64,000 nt of DNA, from NCBI GenBank assembly GCA_905116865.2, contig CAJHNH020000504.1, positions 376,957-440,956 of the forward strand, written 5' to 3'. A program made the position numbers and the translations under genes. This DNA comes from Candidula unifasciata (Eukaryota; Mollusca; Gastropoda; Stylommatophora; Geomitridae). Positions 35,790 through 48,083 of this stretch are shown here, in pieces (the first letter of the stretch is position 1; each line of letters starts with the position of its first letter). The notes beneath the pieces were generated by a model that did not search any database, was not told the origin of the DNA, and saw only the letters and a list, made by a program, of their open reading frames with translations.

Positions 35790-36735
35790 CTGGAATTCCT
35801 TCTCTTCTTCTTTTCTCTACTCCTGGAACACCTTGCGGCATCAGGGCAGGAAGAGATCTCTGGAATGGGCCATTCTGTTCACTTCGTATGAAGTACTTTT
35901 CAGTGTCTCTGATATTTCTGCAGTCCATCTTCTGCGTGGTCGACCTCTGGCTCTGTTACCATTGTATCTGTGTAGCACTGCTCACAGTGGTTCCCTGTCT
36001 GATGCCAATCTGGTTACATGGCCAAACTATTTGATTTGTTGTCTGCCTATAAAGTTCAGTATTGGTTCTGTGCCAACTCTCCTCCTGATATCATCGGTCC
36101 TAAGTTGAATTTTCCTCATTACACCTAGCATAAAACGTTAATATTTTATGACTATTTCCTTCAGTCTTCTAAAGACAATGTCCATGTCTGACATTGAAGG
36201 CACAGCGTTAGTAAAAATACTGTGTTGAAAATGTTCTTTTGGTGTTCATATTATCATGCTTGCATTTCAAAATTGGTGACATTTGGCCTAAAACTTGACT
36301 GGCTTTATTGTATCTTTGATTTCTTTATTAATTCTTCCTTCTTTTGAAAAAATGCTCCCCAGATATGTAAAATCCTTCACCTGCTTAAACTGGTGTTCAT
36401 CAACTTTGATACTGGTGGTTCTTCCTTTTCTGGAGAATGTCATCACTTCTGTTTTGTCTACGCTGATCTTCATATCGTTGTTGTCACATTCTGAATGGAG
36501 TCTATTTATATGTTCTTGCAGTTGCACTGCTGTTGGTGCTATGACTGCCTGGTCATCAATGAAAAGCAATTAATTTAGTAATTCTTCTATGTTGTCCCAT
36601 TAGCTGATTTTGTTGATGTATGTGATGAACAGTAGTGGTGATAGAACGCACCTCTGTTTCATTCTAGATGTAATGCAGAACTTTTCTGACATTCTTGTGT
36701 TTGTTCTAACTGCGCATTGACTGTTCAAGTATCAC
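35790..36735 (-). mobile_element. RTE-like LINE, RT palm to C-terminus
   Basis: On the minus strand: an RT core remnant near 36600, IDDQAVIAPTAVQLQEHINR (catalytic region, one Asp preserved in IDD), MKISVDKTEVMTFSRKGRT and FTYLGSIFSKEGRINKEI to about 36288. After a frame change comes a decayed thumb and a C-terminal RGRPRRRW-like tail to about 35800. Confidence 0.75.
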
Positions 36736-36764
36736 TTGGCAAAAAAAAAAAAAAATAGATAAAG

Positions 36765-36940
36765 CAACCCAGATATTTTGAAAGAGGTGAGGGTTCAAAT
36801 ACGACTTATCACAAACAACAGAAAGACAGGAATACAGCATGAGAAGATTCTTGATAGTCTTCTGTCATGGCGGGGTATCAGCACATGAACTGATACATGA
36901 TGCTGAAGATGGCAGATTGTGGAGAGTCAGCAAGGTAGAT
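36765..36940 (+). repeat. dispersed repeat, second SAHQLI-type copy
   Basis: Decayed copy of the block at 6513-6770, with several indels. Confidence 0.5.
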
Positions 36941-37509
36941 GATGATAAATGGAACGCTAGCTTCAAAATCGCCTATCAAATAGGGTCCTAGCTTGAAAAT
37001 AGGAAGACTAAAGTAATACTAATATGAAACAAACAGATCTCACTCAAATATATAGTTAATGTCAATGGCCTTTTTGTTCTGGACAATCCAATACTCTGCT
37101 ACATGAATGTTATCAACAGGACTATTTATTATAAAGGTGGGCAATAATAGAAAAAATAAAGTTAGTTGAATTGAAGCGAAGTAACGGAAAAACACAATAC
37201 AACACTACAAAAATAACAGTTTTAAAAAAAAAGGATGCTGCAGTGGCAAGCCTTCATGAGAACTACAGAAACAAAACTCAGCAACACAACAGAAAGAGGA
37301 AAAGGACAATGAAACAACTGTAATTCAGTATTAAAATATTATTAAAAAACCTGAAACATAAATAAAAATAACAGAATATTTTAAAATATGTGGAGCTCAA
37401 AGGGACTCTGTCAAGTTAAATTAATATACTGTCATTGTTTTTTGTTTGTTTCATGTTTTACATGAAAAAACATAACATTATTTATAAACCAATAAATACA
37501 AAGCCTTAC
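36941..37509. other. intron sequence without recognised elements
   Basis: AT-rich intron DNA between the LINE remnants and exon D. Nothing is recognised. Confidence 0.4.
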
Positions 37510-37791
37510 CTAATGGTTGTCTGTAGATGTGATATACATGGATATCCATTGGTGACTTTAAATCCAGTGCAATGGTTGATATATTTTTATGATCAAATTT
37601 ACTGATTCTGTGGACTGCATTTGTCATCCAGTCAGTCCAGTATAGGTAGTCTTCAAATACTGTGATAGCAAAAGGATGACCAAGTTTCCTATGGTCTCTC
37701 AATACAGTTTGGTAGTTGTTGCCATCCAGGTCAGAACTTCCAATGATATGCAGCTTAGCATCCACCCAGTACAGGCGTTGCTGAACGTAAT
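37510..37791 (-). CDS. LDLR/VLDLR-like receptor, propeller exon D
   Basis: 282 nt, phase 1 at both ends (acceptor TTTGTGTTATAG, donor GTAAGG). It encodes two propeller blades: QRLYWVDAKLHIIGSSDLDG and HPFAITVFEDYLYWTDWMT, ending MDIHVYHIYRQPL before the EGF module. YWVD and YWTD are the blade signatures. The length equals the sum recalled for human LDLR exons 12 and 13 (140 + 142), so an intron present in vertebrates is absent here. Confidence 0.93.
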
Positions 37792-37959
37792 CTATAACAC
37801 AAACATCAAATGTAACTTTATTTAAGCAGCATAAGTAATTTTGTTCTTTTCAACAATCATCTTTCAAGGACTTCTCTCTGATATTTTATTCTTAGTACAC
37901 CTTTCACATTATATCTTATCTAACATATTTCACAAAGGTTTTTCTGTACTAATGCTGTT

Positions 37960-39180
37960 GCCCAGCTTCAGTCTGTGGACTTAAACATCTATATCTGCTT
38001 TTTCTTCTTTACGTCCTCTTTTACTGCTTCAGGTGTCAAGGGAGATATAAGGTCCTGTTATGTGCTCTTCTGGCTGCTATAACCATAGACACATCGTAGT
38101 GCTGTAGAGTTTCTCTGATGTTATCTTCCCATCTTGTTCTTGGTCTACCTCTTGATCTATGTCCTTATCCTTTTTTGGTATATGTCTTGTATGGTATAGC
38201 ATCAGAAGGCATTCTCTCCAAGTGGGCAAACCATTTGATCTGTTGTCTTTGTATGTAATTTAGAAATAGTTTTGTGTTGACTTGATCTCATATGACTTCA
38301 TTCCTCATTTTATCTCTTCTTGTCACTCTTACAGTCTTTCTAAGACACCTTATTTCCATTGTTACAAATTTTTTTAAATACTTTGTTGTGAGTGACCACG
38401 TCTACCACTGATAGCATAGGGTGAGAATAAATTTGCTTAGTATGCTTTAAGAGGGGAGCTAGCTGTCCCAATACTTGGCCAGCTTTACTGCATCGGATGT
38501 TAATTTCTTTGTACGATTTACCATCTTATGTGAATGCTGTTCCAAGATATTTAAACTCAGATGCCTGTTTAATATATGTATGCTCTAATGCTATATTTAA
38601 ATTCTGCTTCTTTTAGGCGACAAACAGAAGTGGTGATAAGTCACATCCCTGTCCTACTCCAGATGTTACTTTGAATGGTTTAGATGTTCCCTAATTTATT
38701 CTAACTACGCTTCTACAATCTCTATAAAGACTTTTGCAAACTTCAATGAGATGTTCACTTACTTCATATGGAGTCATTACTTTCCATAGCTATTGTCTAT
38801 CTATCCTGGCAAAAGCTTTCTCCTGGTCTACAAATGCTACAGATAAGTTCTGATCATATTCGATGTTCTTTTCTATTAACTGTTTAAGAGTGATGATTGT
38901 ATCTGTGCAGCTTCTATTTCTTCTGAAACCCATCTGTTCTCCTGTTAACTGTGATTCTATCACTGGTCGCAGCCTCGTTTCTATTATCTTGGCTTACATT
39001 TTCCCAACATGACTTAAAAGAGAGATGTCTCGATACTGATTGCATTTTTGCTTGCTTCCTTTGTGCTTCCACAATGGTACAACTATTGCATGTTGCCAGT
39101 CAATGGGAACAGTTTGTTGTACCCGTGCCACATCGAATATTCTGTGAAGCCATCTAATGTTCCTTTCACCTGCTTACAAA
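37960..39180 (-). mobile_element. decayed RTE-like LINE, RT to C-terminus
   Basis: Minus-strand broken frames: near 38820 a DQEKAFARIDR-like block; near 38660 VTSGVGQGCDLSPLLFVA (the RT GxxQG...SPLLF block); then a thumb, and near 38130 HRSRGRPRTRWEDNIRETL as the C-terminal tail. There are many stops. Confidence 0.7.
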
Positions 39181-39189
39181 ATGAATATC

Positions 39190-40955
39190 TTGAATTAATA
39201 ATTAGCAATGATGGGGACAGTTGAAAGAAATTAGAAAGAAACTGGCTATAACAATATATAAGATGATCAACTATCTACATCAACCATCCAGAAGTTGGGC
39301 TAAGTTGTCACTCTTCAAGTCCAAGTCGAGTCCCAAATCGATGCCACTAAGTCTCAAGTCACCAAGGATGCTTAAAAATCGAATTCTGGGTCAGGTTATT
39401 TCATGTATAAATCACTTGCAAGTCGTACATGGGACAATACTTATGGATTAAACATTAGTCTGTTATAATAACAAAACAACAGCCAAATATTGTTAGATTT
39501 TGATTTTGTATATAAATTGCTGATTTGAATGCAAACAACTGTATATTGAAGGTATTGTTATATTAATAAACTTGCAGAAAACTTAAAGGTTGTCACAATA
39601 ATTTACTATTATATTATTATTTTTATCTGATTACCAAACCTCATGTGTGGCCGGCTATGAAGTACAAGTCATCAAATCTACAAGCCATGAGTTGCTGGAC
39701 AAAATCCCAAATCGTTACTTATGCGACCTAAGCTGCACTTGAGGTCATGTTACTTGAGTTTCGACCTCTGCAACTACCACAGAAATATTTATCTCTAAAA
39801 TAAAAATATTTCATCTCTATCAAGTGCCTTGCCGACTGGCGTGGGGGATCATGCCTTTCCCCATTCTGCGATCTGCATGTATCAGTTCGCGTGTTGACAC
39901 CCCTCCATGCCACGACAAAAACCCGTCAAGAATCTTCTTGCATTGTCTTCCTCAGTCTTTCTTTCCACAGATTTTTCCAGTTGTCACAACATGTTCCATT
40001 TTCCCTCTTCTATAGCATGACAAAAAATGATGGCTGTCTTTTTCTGATTGATAATTTTTTTCTGGGCACTTGCCTCTTTCCTACCTGTTATAAGAGCCGG
40101 CCTACTAGTAGGCTTGTCCACCAGGTGGCTCATGGTGGAACGGCCTCTAGGCTAGTCACGAATATATTGAATAAGTAGCCATGGACCAAAACAGGTGGTG
40201 GTCATTGAGAGGTGGCGAGCTAGCGGGTGGGACTGCTAGATCTATAAAATACCTCAAAGCTGCGTTACATGGCCATCAGTGAGTAAAAGGCCCTATTATA
40301 ACCTCTTCCCCCTGCTGCCTTGCAGGGCATGTCTCTTTAGCAAAGGCTATTGGAGTTAAACCATAAACAAATGGGCGAAAGGCAAGGGGAAAACACCGTT
40401 GAATTTTCCCTAGTAAATCGTGCCTGTACAAACATATATCTATTCCATTTTTTAAGAAGATAACACTATGTAATACTTATATGACTGGCTACAAACATTT
40501 GTTGATCAAAAATTTTAAAGTACACTGCAAGCTGTTTAGATTTAAAAAAAGAATTTTAGCACCAACTCCATCAGCAAAAGAACTACTGTGACAGAATGCC
40601 ATATCGAGCTGTATAAATAATTTAAGTGTGGATGTAAAGGTGCGTATATGGACAAAACAGATAAGCAATTAAGAAAACAAGCAGTTGAGCATATACCACC
40701 TTTTCTTCTCTAGACCTGTTCTGCCTTTTAGTATAAGATTTGAAGAGGCATCAAGTGTAAGCCTTGGCATGTGCTCCAAAGATGCTGGTATTTACGGACT
40801 GAAATATTCCACCTATCCATTGCTTGTATGCCCTGCCCTCATTTTCCTACTTTTCCGGCACTACTTGACTTATAAGTCACCTCCGGACTCGCAAAAATTC
40901 AACTGCAGTTTCATGACGGATGAAAGAAAGAGTAATCATCACTTGTGATCAAGGA
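39190..40955. other. intron sequence, partly GC-richer, unassigned
   Basis: No gene or clear repeat is recognised. The section 39830-40300 is richer in G+C than its surroundings and might be an old transposon, but I see no motif or terminal repeat to support that. Confidence 0.35.
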
Positions 40956-40959
40956 ATGA

Positions 40960-42030
40960 ACAAATGGCTGACCTCTAGCTCTGCTTCAGTTGTTTGAGTG
41001 ACAGGGCTCTCTGTGGTTCACTGTCTGGTGGTAGTCTTGACATATGTCCAAACCATCTGATTTGTTGTCTCTGGATGTAGCTCAGAACTGGTTCAGGTCC
41101 AACTTGTTTTCTGACATCACCATTTCTAATCATGTCTCTTCTTAGTTATATTTAGGATTCATGATAGACATTTCATTTCTGTTTTATTATCTTTCTTTTT
41201 CATTATGTTGTTAATGTTCATGTTTGACACTGGTAACACAATGTTAGTAAAAAATACTGTACTAAATAGTGCTCTTTTGCTATAAACTGTTTTATGTTTT
41301 GTCTGCAATAGTGGTGACATCTGTCAAATGAATTTATCTGCTTTATTAATATCTGTCGGTTCAGTCTCTAAAGGAGATGTAGACGACCTAAGGAAACCTG
41401 GAGATGGACAGTAGAATAGGAAATGAAGGAATGACATGGGATACCATGGGCAGGAAAGCAGCAGCCGGTCTGCTGCCGGTCTGCTGCTATCCTTATGTGT
41501 CAACAGCAACATAAAGAGGATATAGAATAGACAGTTCTGTCTCTGCTTCCATTTTTCCATGTGATGACATTATGCTTCCTAGACACTTGAACTCTTTTGG
41601 TTGCTTGAGTTGTTGGTTTTCTGTGCATATCTTGATTGGTTGTCCTGTTCTTGCAATGGTCATAATGTTTTTTTTTTAAATATGTATGTTTTCACATTTT
41701 GTGCTTCTGTGTTTAGATTATCCAAATATCTCTACAATTCTTCCTCTGTAGTTGCCATGAGAGGTTAGCCATCCATCAAGAGAAGTATATTACACTTATT
41801 GTCCTAATTTACTTGGGATGCTTTACTAATCTGTCTTCTTCTTCTCTTCCACCTTGTACCACAGTGAAGTGTCTGGGAGAGATGTAATGTTCGTTGATGA
41901 GCTTTATCAAGAGCAATATTAAATTTATTCGATCTGTATATGTTATAAATAGCAGGAGGGATGGAACATATTCCTGATGGACACCGATTGTAAATATAAT
42001 ATTTTCTGTCATTCCAGAATTTGATCTCAC
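40960..42030 (-). mobile_element. decayed RTE-like LINE pieces with a plus-strand insert
   Basis: Minus-strand remnants of the RT (IGVHQEYVPSLLLFITYTD near 41950, equivalent to GxxQG...LLF) and of the thumb to C-terminus (about 41560-41640 and 40960-41290). At 41378-41480 a + strand piece reads RRPKETWRWTVE, the C-terminal tail of another LINE inserted the other way round. Confidence 0.6.
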
Positions 42031-42639
42031 TACACCTTAGCTGACCCAGTTAAATTTTTTTTTTTCCCCATGTAGTGTGTTATTATATTCTACTGTTTTT
42101 CTCTGCTAACTGTGGGTGTAAAATTGGCATCAGTTCAGCTTTTGTTTTTCTCGACTTATTTGTAATTAACAGAGCTGAACTTCAATAATGGAGCTATTTT
42201 TCCCCAACAATTTTACAAAAAGTCTTCCTAGCAGTGGCTCAGCAGTTATATTCCTATGTATGGGGCATATACCATTGTGAGTTGTAAAAACAATGTGAAC
42301 TAAAACTAATTTTAGAAATTATGCGCAAGGGACTGTTAGAAAAATCACATCTTGTCCATCCATACGCCATTTTTAAACTTTGGCCTTACAGTTAACAAGG
42401 AAAATAGAATTTGAAATTTAGTATACATTGAACAATGGTAGATTACTTGTCTGTGAAGCAGCTCTTATCAAACGTTCTTATCCAGTTTTGTAAAGACAAA
42501 AAAAGACATTACTGTAAACCTGCTTTTAGTGATTAGTCAGGACTGTCATCACAGTACACCAGACAGATCACAGATGCTCTGATCTCCCATTCAAAAGCTC
42601 CACAACCATAAAACAACTGATGCTGTGTGTTTTATCCTA
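42031..42639. other. intron sequence without recognised elements
   Basis: AT-rich, and nothing recognised beyond homopolymer T runs. Confidence 0.4.
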
Positions 42640-43330
42640 ATTATTCAAACATCTTGTCCCCACGGTGAAATGTTCATTTCTTGTAGCTCCAGGTTGTACC
42701 CCATGTCCATCAGCCTGGACAGGGTTATAGACTGATGCTTTTTTTTCCTATCGTTTTTGTGGTTAAGTGCTGCGCAAGGCACTGACAACATCGCTTCTGT
42801 CCAGTACCGGACCAGCCATAGTAACTGCAGTGTCTGCAATATAATCTGCAAGCTGGTTGCCTTGAACACCTGCATGACCCGGCACAAAGATGAAGATTAG
42901 GTCAGCCATTCGCAAAATGCTTAGTGATACAATGCATTATTTCCGATGAACCCAGCCTGGATTCTCTTAGGCATATACATTGAGTCACTAAATATGGACT
43001 CATGTGTGAATTCTTGAAAACCCAGCTTGGATTCTCTTTGGCATATACAATGAGTCACTAAAAATGGTCTCATGTGTGAACTCTTGAAAACCCAGCCATG
43101 CTAATGTCCTTGTTACAGCCACTATTACCATTGTTAGCTGCTAGCTGTAACAGCAAAGGTACCTACCATTCATGTCTTTGATGATTTCTCCTCTTGAGCT
43201 CACTATGAATGCCCATGAACTTTGCTTGTCCTGAACTAGCGATTTATTCGGGTACACTACAGCATCACCTTAATCTGTGTGATTTATGGGTTATCTTGAA
43301 GGTACTCCGGACATGTTCATAGGGGTTTAG
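42640..43330 (-). mobile_element. decayed I-like LINE, RNase H to C-terminus
   Basis: Minus-strand pieces in several frames: an RNase H end (a VPGHAGVQGNQLADYI-type block near 42870), a Cys/Leu-rich linker, then LSRLMDMGYNLELQE at 42660-42750, which matches the post-RNase H region of the family (LTRLRDMG in the 54361 copy). Confidence 0.6.
42951..43090. repeat. 70-bp tandem duplication inside the I-like fragment
   Basis: Two adjacent 70-bp copies starting AACCCAGC and containing TGAGTCACTAAA, with a handful of differences. Confidence 0.8.
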
Positions 43331-43349
43331 ATTCTCCTTTCAACCCATA

Positions 43350-44030
43350 CGAGGGGAAGTCAACAATTATCTATACTTTTGACATAACTCTTCTTACATT
43401 GTCCACAGTGACTTCTGTCCTCGCTTATTTTACTGTTATACTGTTGTGGTAATGCTATGAAAGTTTGATCCTAATTCTGACATTTTTCTTCCGTCTGTTG
43501 CAGACAGATCATGGCCGCTCCATTTGAAGTTTGCACCAAAGAGGAAGAATAAGCACTGAAATGATTCCTCTGGTTGGATGGTGTCAAAGGCTCAGAAATT
43601 CATCGTAGACTATCATTGCTAATGTGGGGGAAGTGAATAATCATGTAAAACTGTGTTTTTGTGTACCAAAGAAGTTTAAAAGCAGTCCAACAAGTGTAAC
43701 ATATAAGGAGGGAGCAAGACAGCCATCAACCTGCACTACAGATGAAAAGTCAGAGAACGGATACAAGAAGATCGTTGTTCGACTGTGAGGATGATGGCAG
43801 ATGAATTGGATGTTAATAGAGAGACCATTCATAAAAATTTTAGTGGATAATTTGGGCAAGAAAAAAGTTGCTTGCCGTTTTGTTTGTACCAATTCCTTGT
43901 CTGATAACCAAAAACATCATCGTGTTGAGTACGCAAAAGACATTATCAAAATGTGTCACAGAAATAAAGATTTCTTAAATCTGGTTGTTTCAGAGGATGA
44001 AACATGGATTTTCTGCAAAATTTCTGGTGA
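43350..44030 (+). mobile_element. mariner-like transposase fragment
   Basis: Plus-strand N-terminal helix-turn-helix remnants (GVKGSEIHRRLS near 43580) and, from 43790 on, a segment closely similar to the mariner at 14700-15983 (HRNKDFLNLVVSEDETWIF, first catalytic Asp). The sequence diverges at about 44030, so the rest of the transposase is lost. A GAGGGGAAGTCAACAA stretch at about 43352 may be its left terminal repeat. Confidence 0.65.
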
Positions 44031-44188
44031 AATGTACTACTACTATTACTCTAGCTGCATCTGCTTCACATATCATGTGTCTCTTGTGACTCAAATTTTA
44101 GAGTCAGATTTTTTCATGTAGATGTCTGTTTTTAATAACAGTGTTTTACTTCATTGTGAAGACATTGATGCAACTGCAATGTATAAAT

Positions 44189-45317
44189 TTTTTTTTTTTT
44201 TTAATTGATCACCGGCTGTGAATTTAAGTGGAAGGTCCCGGTTAATCGTCCGCTTGGACTTTTGGCTTCACCTGGACCTGATTTTTGCGTGTACAACCGT
44301 TTTTCATTGACTGTGGCCATTGTTTTGTGTGGGTCGAGACGTTGCCTGATTTGTGTGGTGTCCACTTTGTCTCCCTCGCCGCAGGTATTGCCCTCGGAGT
44401 ACCCCTTTGGGGCAGCGCCCTGTGGAACAGTTAGCCCTCAAGGGAAGGCAGGGGCAGATCATGGGCATTCCCCGCCATCCAAGGAGGCTTCCATGCATGC
44501 AGAGCCGGCACATGGCGCTCTGGTTCTGGGCTAACCCAAGGAATCGTCACGTCCTGCACATGCCTGCTTAACCTCACAACCGTATCAGGCCTCCCGCTCG
44601 ACAGGGGCTGCGCCCTCTGGAAGTCAGCGGGGAGCAGCCCGTGGGTTTTGGACTTTTGTGACCACATAGATTGGTACATTCTTTTTTCCTCGCACGTTAG
44701 ATTTCTTTGACGAGCCGTTAGCCCGACAGAATTTTACATCCTGCACTCGGGCGAATGGGGTCTTTGGGTGTGGATATTCGGTCTTTTTCAGTTCAATACA
44801 AATTTTGATGGTCAGATTTTGATCCGTATGATCTAGTTTTGTCGGACAATTAGGCTTAGCCATCCAAAGGTTGGTTGCTGTTGTGGTGTACCTCAGCGCG
44901 GTGACGACGACACTGAGGGTTAACAGAGGATGTGCAGTGAACAATGTTCTCTTTACTCCGCAGTCTTTTAACCAAGGGTTGTAATTTTGGCTGTACGTTT
45001 GGCAAATCTACTCATGTTCCTAATGAGTTTTGGTAACATTTTTCACCCAAGCTTTTGGGGGCGGGCTGATGAGAGCCACAAGGACACATCACCTCTGGGG
45101 GCCACCGAACTCTGAGATCCCCTGACAGCTCTGTTAATGCTCATTTGAGACATTATCCGTGGCGCACGACGAGGACGTGCTGTAGGGGTCTTGCGTGAGG
45201 TTCCGTACAACCAGGATAGTAAAGGACTGGCGCCCGAGTGACGTACGGAGTATCTCCTTATACACATCATGTTGGACTTAACTTCCCCTCACGCCTGTGA
45301 CATAAATCACCGCGCCA
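44189..45317 (-). mobile_element. 1.13 kb GC-rich retroposed sequence with poly(A) tail and target duplications
   Basis: CAATGTATAAAT occurs at 44177-44188 and again at 45318-45329. The intervening DNA has a 14-15 base T run at its left edge, that is, a poly(A) tail on the minus strand. Together these mark a LINE-mediated insertion of an RNA copied from the minus strand. The insert is clearly GC-richer than the intron. On the minus strand it holds short unrelated frames of 69-106 codons (for example one ending near 44624 with KTPFARVQDVKFCRANGSS), none of which I recognise. Candidates are a processed pseudogene, a non-coding RNA copy or a truncated LINE of another family. Confidence 0.7.
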
Positions 45318-45813
45318 CAATGTATAAATGAATAGCTTAGCTCATGTGGTCCCAGACAATTTTGACTTCAACTAATCATATCTTTAGAAGTTATTTCTTA
45401 AACTAATACATGTTAGGATCTGATGAAGTGACAGTTATAACATTGTAAAGCAAAAGGAGTGAGTGGCAACTGGAGTAGTGTGGGTTCATATAAACTCGAA
45501 TGGTGGCCTATGGATTTAAGAAAATTTGATCATTCTAAGGCAAAATAAAAACGCATGGTGAGTTGTTTGGCACCAAAACAGTTTATCTATTCTGAAACTA
45601 CATGGATTTTTCAATGCGCTCTGATAGTGCATCGTCTTTCACTTACACTAAATACTGTACATTCAGGATTTTAATGAATAATAAATTTTGGTGTACTAAA
45701 TTAATTAATTATGTTCTGGCTAATAAAAGATTAACAGATGATTAGAAGAAAATACTGTCTTGACAATTCTGTATAATTTTCATGCATATATCTCTCAATC
45801 TTTTAAAACTCAC

Positions 45814-45932
45814 CAATAGTGAGACCATTTGGCCATGAAATGTCCTTCGTCACAATCTCTGTTCTATGCTGCCCATTCATCCCACATTTTTCTATTCTAG
45901 GCTTTCTGCCCCAGTCTGTCCAGTACATCCAG
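45814..45932 (-). CDS. LDLR/VLDLR-like receptor, propeller exon C
   Basis: 119 nt, entered in phase 2 and leaving in phase 1 (acceptor GTTTACAACTTAG, donor GTGAGT). It encodes [20 protein letters not shown] and ISWPNGLTI, one YWTD blade with the WPNGL turn. The length equals that recalled for human LDLR exon 11. Confidence 0.93.
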
Positions 45933-45959
45933 CTAAGTTGTAAACAGCATACAGTGATA

Positions 45960-46440
45960 AATTACTTAAGAGAAACTAGCAAGCAAACATAACAATAAAC
46001 GACATGACAATAAGTTTAATTGAATATAAGATAACATGACAAGGAAGTACATTAGATCACGACAATAGGGCAAAGTAAAACATGACAAGGGAAGTACATC
46101 AGAAGATAAAAATAGAGCACAATAAAACAAGGCAATAAGGGCACATTCAAACACGGCAATAGGGCACAATAAAACAAGACAAGGGTGTGAATAAGAAGAC
46201 GAAAATAGGACACAATAAAACATGACAAGGAAGTAAATTAGAAAATAAAAATAGGTCACAATAAAATATGGCAGTAGGTCACAATACAAAATGAGCTCCT
46301 CAGAACATGACAATAAGGTACAATGAAACATGACAGCAGGGCAAATAAAACATGACAAAAGGGTACATTAAAATATGGTAATAAGGTATGTTAAAACATG
46401 CTAATTGTGGCACTGGTCACTTTCATTCTGTGTATCTTTA
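45960..46440. repeat. degenerate minisatellite of about 20-25 bp
   Basis: Irregular tandem copies of AATAAAACATGACAATAGGG-like units. The same unit occurs at 60340-60490, at the other end of the same intron. Confidence 0.75.
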
Positions 46441-46690
46441 ATGTCATCAATCTATATCCTCTATGAGTGCCCTCTTGGGTCCCTGTGTTGATAGTTCCTG
46501 TGGCTGCATTTTAATAAAATATCCAAACCATTTTATCTTTTGCTTCTCAATTAGTTTGTTCTTCACACAATCTGTTTAATAGTATGATTTCTTATGGTTT
46601 TCCAAGATAGCAATGTAAACAGTGTGTTATTCAATGGATGTAGCATTTTTCAGTGTTCTTAATGTGATTTATGTGTATTTCAGTGTTCTT
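46441..46690 (-). mobile_element. RTE-like LINE fragment
   Basis: Minus-strand remnant of the KWFGH-like and C-terminal region (KQKIKWFGYFIKMQPQE), with stops. Confidence 0.5.
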
Positions 46691-46799
46691 TCAAAGATGA
46701 AACTGCGGAAGGCCCAGCAAATCAACAGTGGATTTAAAAATCCACAAAACATCTGCTCTAGAAACTTTATGAGACATTAGGAAATTCATCAAACCTTAA

Positions 46800-46985
46800 C
46801 AACAAACAGGGCTCGACAATAGGTCAGCCATCTTACACTAATTGTAAACAAACCAGCAAAGCTACTAAAATCAGAACATGGAATGTTTGTTGTCTTACAA
46901 ACAAAGAAGTAGAAATAGTAGAATTCATGATGAAATTTAAGACTGATGTAATAGGAATATCAGACTGCAGGAAAAAACGGCAACA
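46800..46985 (+). mobile_element. RTE-like LINE endonuclease start (outer element of a nest)
   Basis: A + strand frame reads IRTWNVCCLTNKEVEIVEF then FKTDVIGISDCRKK, the N-terminal strand and the Glu/Asp region of an APE endonuclease. It ends where an I-like LINE piece begins. Matching RT pieces of an RTE-like element occur at 54063-54425 and 59456-60130, so this is probably the left end of the outermost element of a nested insertion. Confidence 0.6.
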
Positions 46986-46989
46986 CAAC

Positions 46990-47517
46990 AGAACGCAGAC
47001 ACCAAATGAACATCGCTTTTATAGATAAAACCCAGCTAGAAAGACTGGACCAAGTACAAAATGATGCAGGCACAAGACTCATACTCGGCTGCACAAAAGA
47101 CACCTCCTGCAACGCCATGCTTCATGTCCTGGGTTTGCCAACGATGACTAGCAGATACAATGTCGCACTGGTCAAGGCGTACATTAGGGTATCGGCAGAT
47201 GTTAACCACCCACTGCACAAAGCTATACATGAAACAAAAGAAACGCATCTCAAAAGAGGCCGCTCCTGGATGTCAAAGGCTGAGGATTTAATCCAGCAGC
47301 TATGTGACCTAGACGTGATCAGTCATACAAAAGAACGGACGAATACACCAGTAGACATGCTTAGCATCTCTAAGGTTGTCATCACACTCCGAAGGTACTG
47401 CAGGGATCAAATTCCCGTGGCCGTAGACAGAGGTAAGGGAACTGATAGATCAGCATTCAGACCCAGAAGATATCATCATCTACACAGATAAATCCGTGAA
47501 ACGCGGATCAAGGTCAG
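46990..47517 (+). mobile_element. I-like LINE, thumb to start of RNase H (middle element of the nest)
   Basis: A + strand frame starts near 47006 and contains LERLDQVQNDAGTRLILGCT, HLKRGRSWMSKAEDLIQQL and, after a frame change near 47430, the first RNase H strand (IIIYTDKSVKRGSRS) up to 47517, where the gypsy LTR starts. The rest of this RNase H is found on the minus strand at 54893 and below. Confidence 0.8.
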
Positions 47518-48069
47518 TGTAATGATGTTATAAATAGGGATAATGTCAGGGGATGATTGGCATAACTGGGGAAGTCCCTGAGAGCATGTGTTTCACGGAG
47601 ATATGGTGAAACGACAGGAAAGAGTGTCACGTGTGAATGAGGAGATCTGGGGGATTGAGAATCAGGCGGGCATTCGGTGACTGGGCCCCAGAGAGAAAGG
47701 ATGGAAAATGAAGCTGTGAAGATGAATGGAGAATGACTAGAGCATGTGGATTTGAATCGGCGAGGAATGAATGATCGAGAAGGCCAGCTGTGAATGGTAC
47801 CCTGTTTGATTGTCAAAGCCAGCTGTGAATATGTCAACGTCTATTGTCCGAATGCTGTAAGTGGATTCACCTGTGATTTGTGTATTGAGCTAACGTGTAA
47901 ATAAACTCGTGAAATGTGCCGCTGGTGTTAACCGTTGTTAGACGTTGTGTGACCATGAAGAGGATCATGTCTGCTTGATTGAGTTGTAACCCTCTAGATA
48001 TCAGAGCCAGTGTTAACTCTGCACCATAGATAGCCAGTGTAGAGGAGACACAAAAGGGCAGTCATTACA
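47518..48069 (+). repeat. 5' LTR of a Gmr1-like gypsy retrotransposon
   Basis: 552 bp, beginning TGTAATGATG and ending GGCAGTCATTACA, with TG...CA borders and inverted ends (TGTAATGA/TCATTACA). It is preceded by GTCAG (47513-47517) and followed one base later by a primer-binding site. An almost identical 552-bp copy in opposite orientation is at 54894-55445. Confidence 0.95.
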
Positions 48070-48070
48070 T

Positions 48071-48083
48071 TGGGGACCCGTCC
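48071..48083 (+). other. primer-binding site of the gypsy element
   Basis: TGGGGACCCGTCC starts one base after the LTR. Its complement ends in CCCCA, as expected for a tRNA 3' CCA end. I cannot say which tRNA. Confidence 0.75.

Noticed and set aside
43352..45296. A single 1.9 kb mariner-like element bounded by GAGGGGAAGT-type ends
   Set aside because: The right-hand AACTTCCCCTC lies inside the retroposed insert (44189-45317), so the match to the left end is probably fortuitous.
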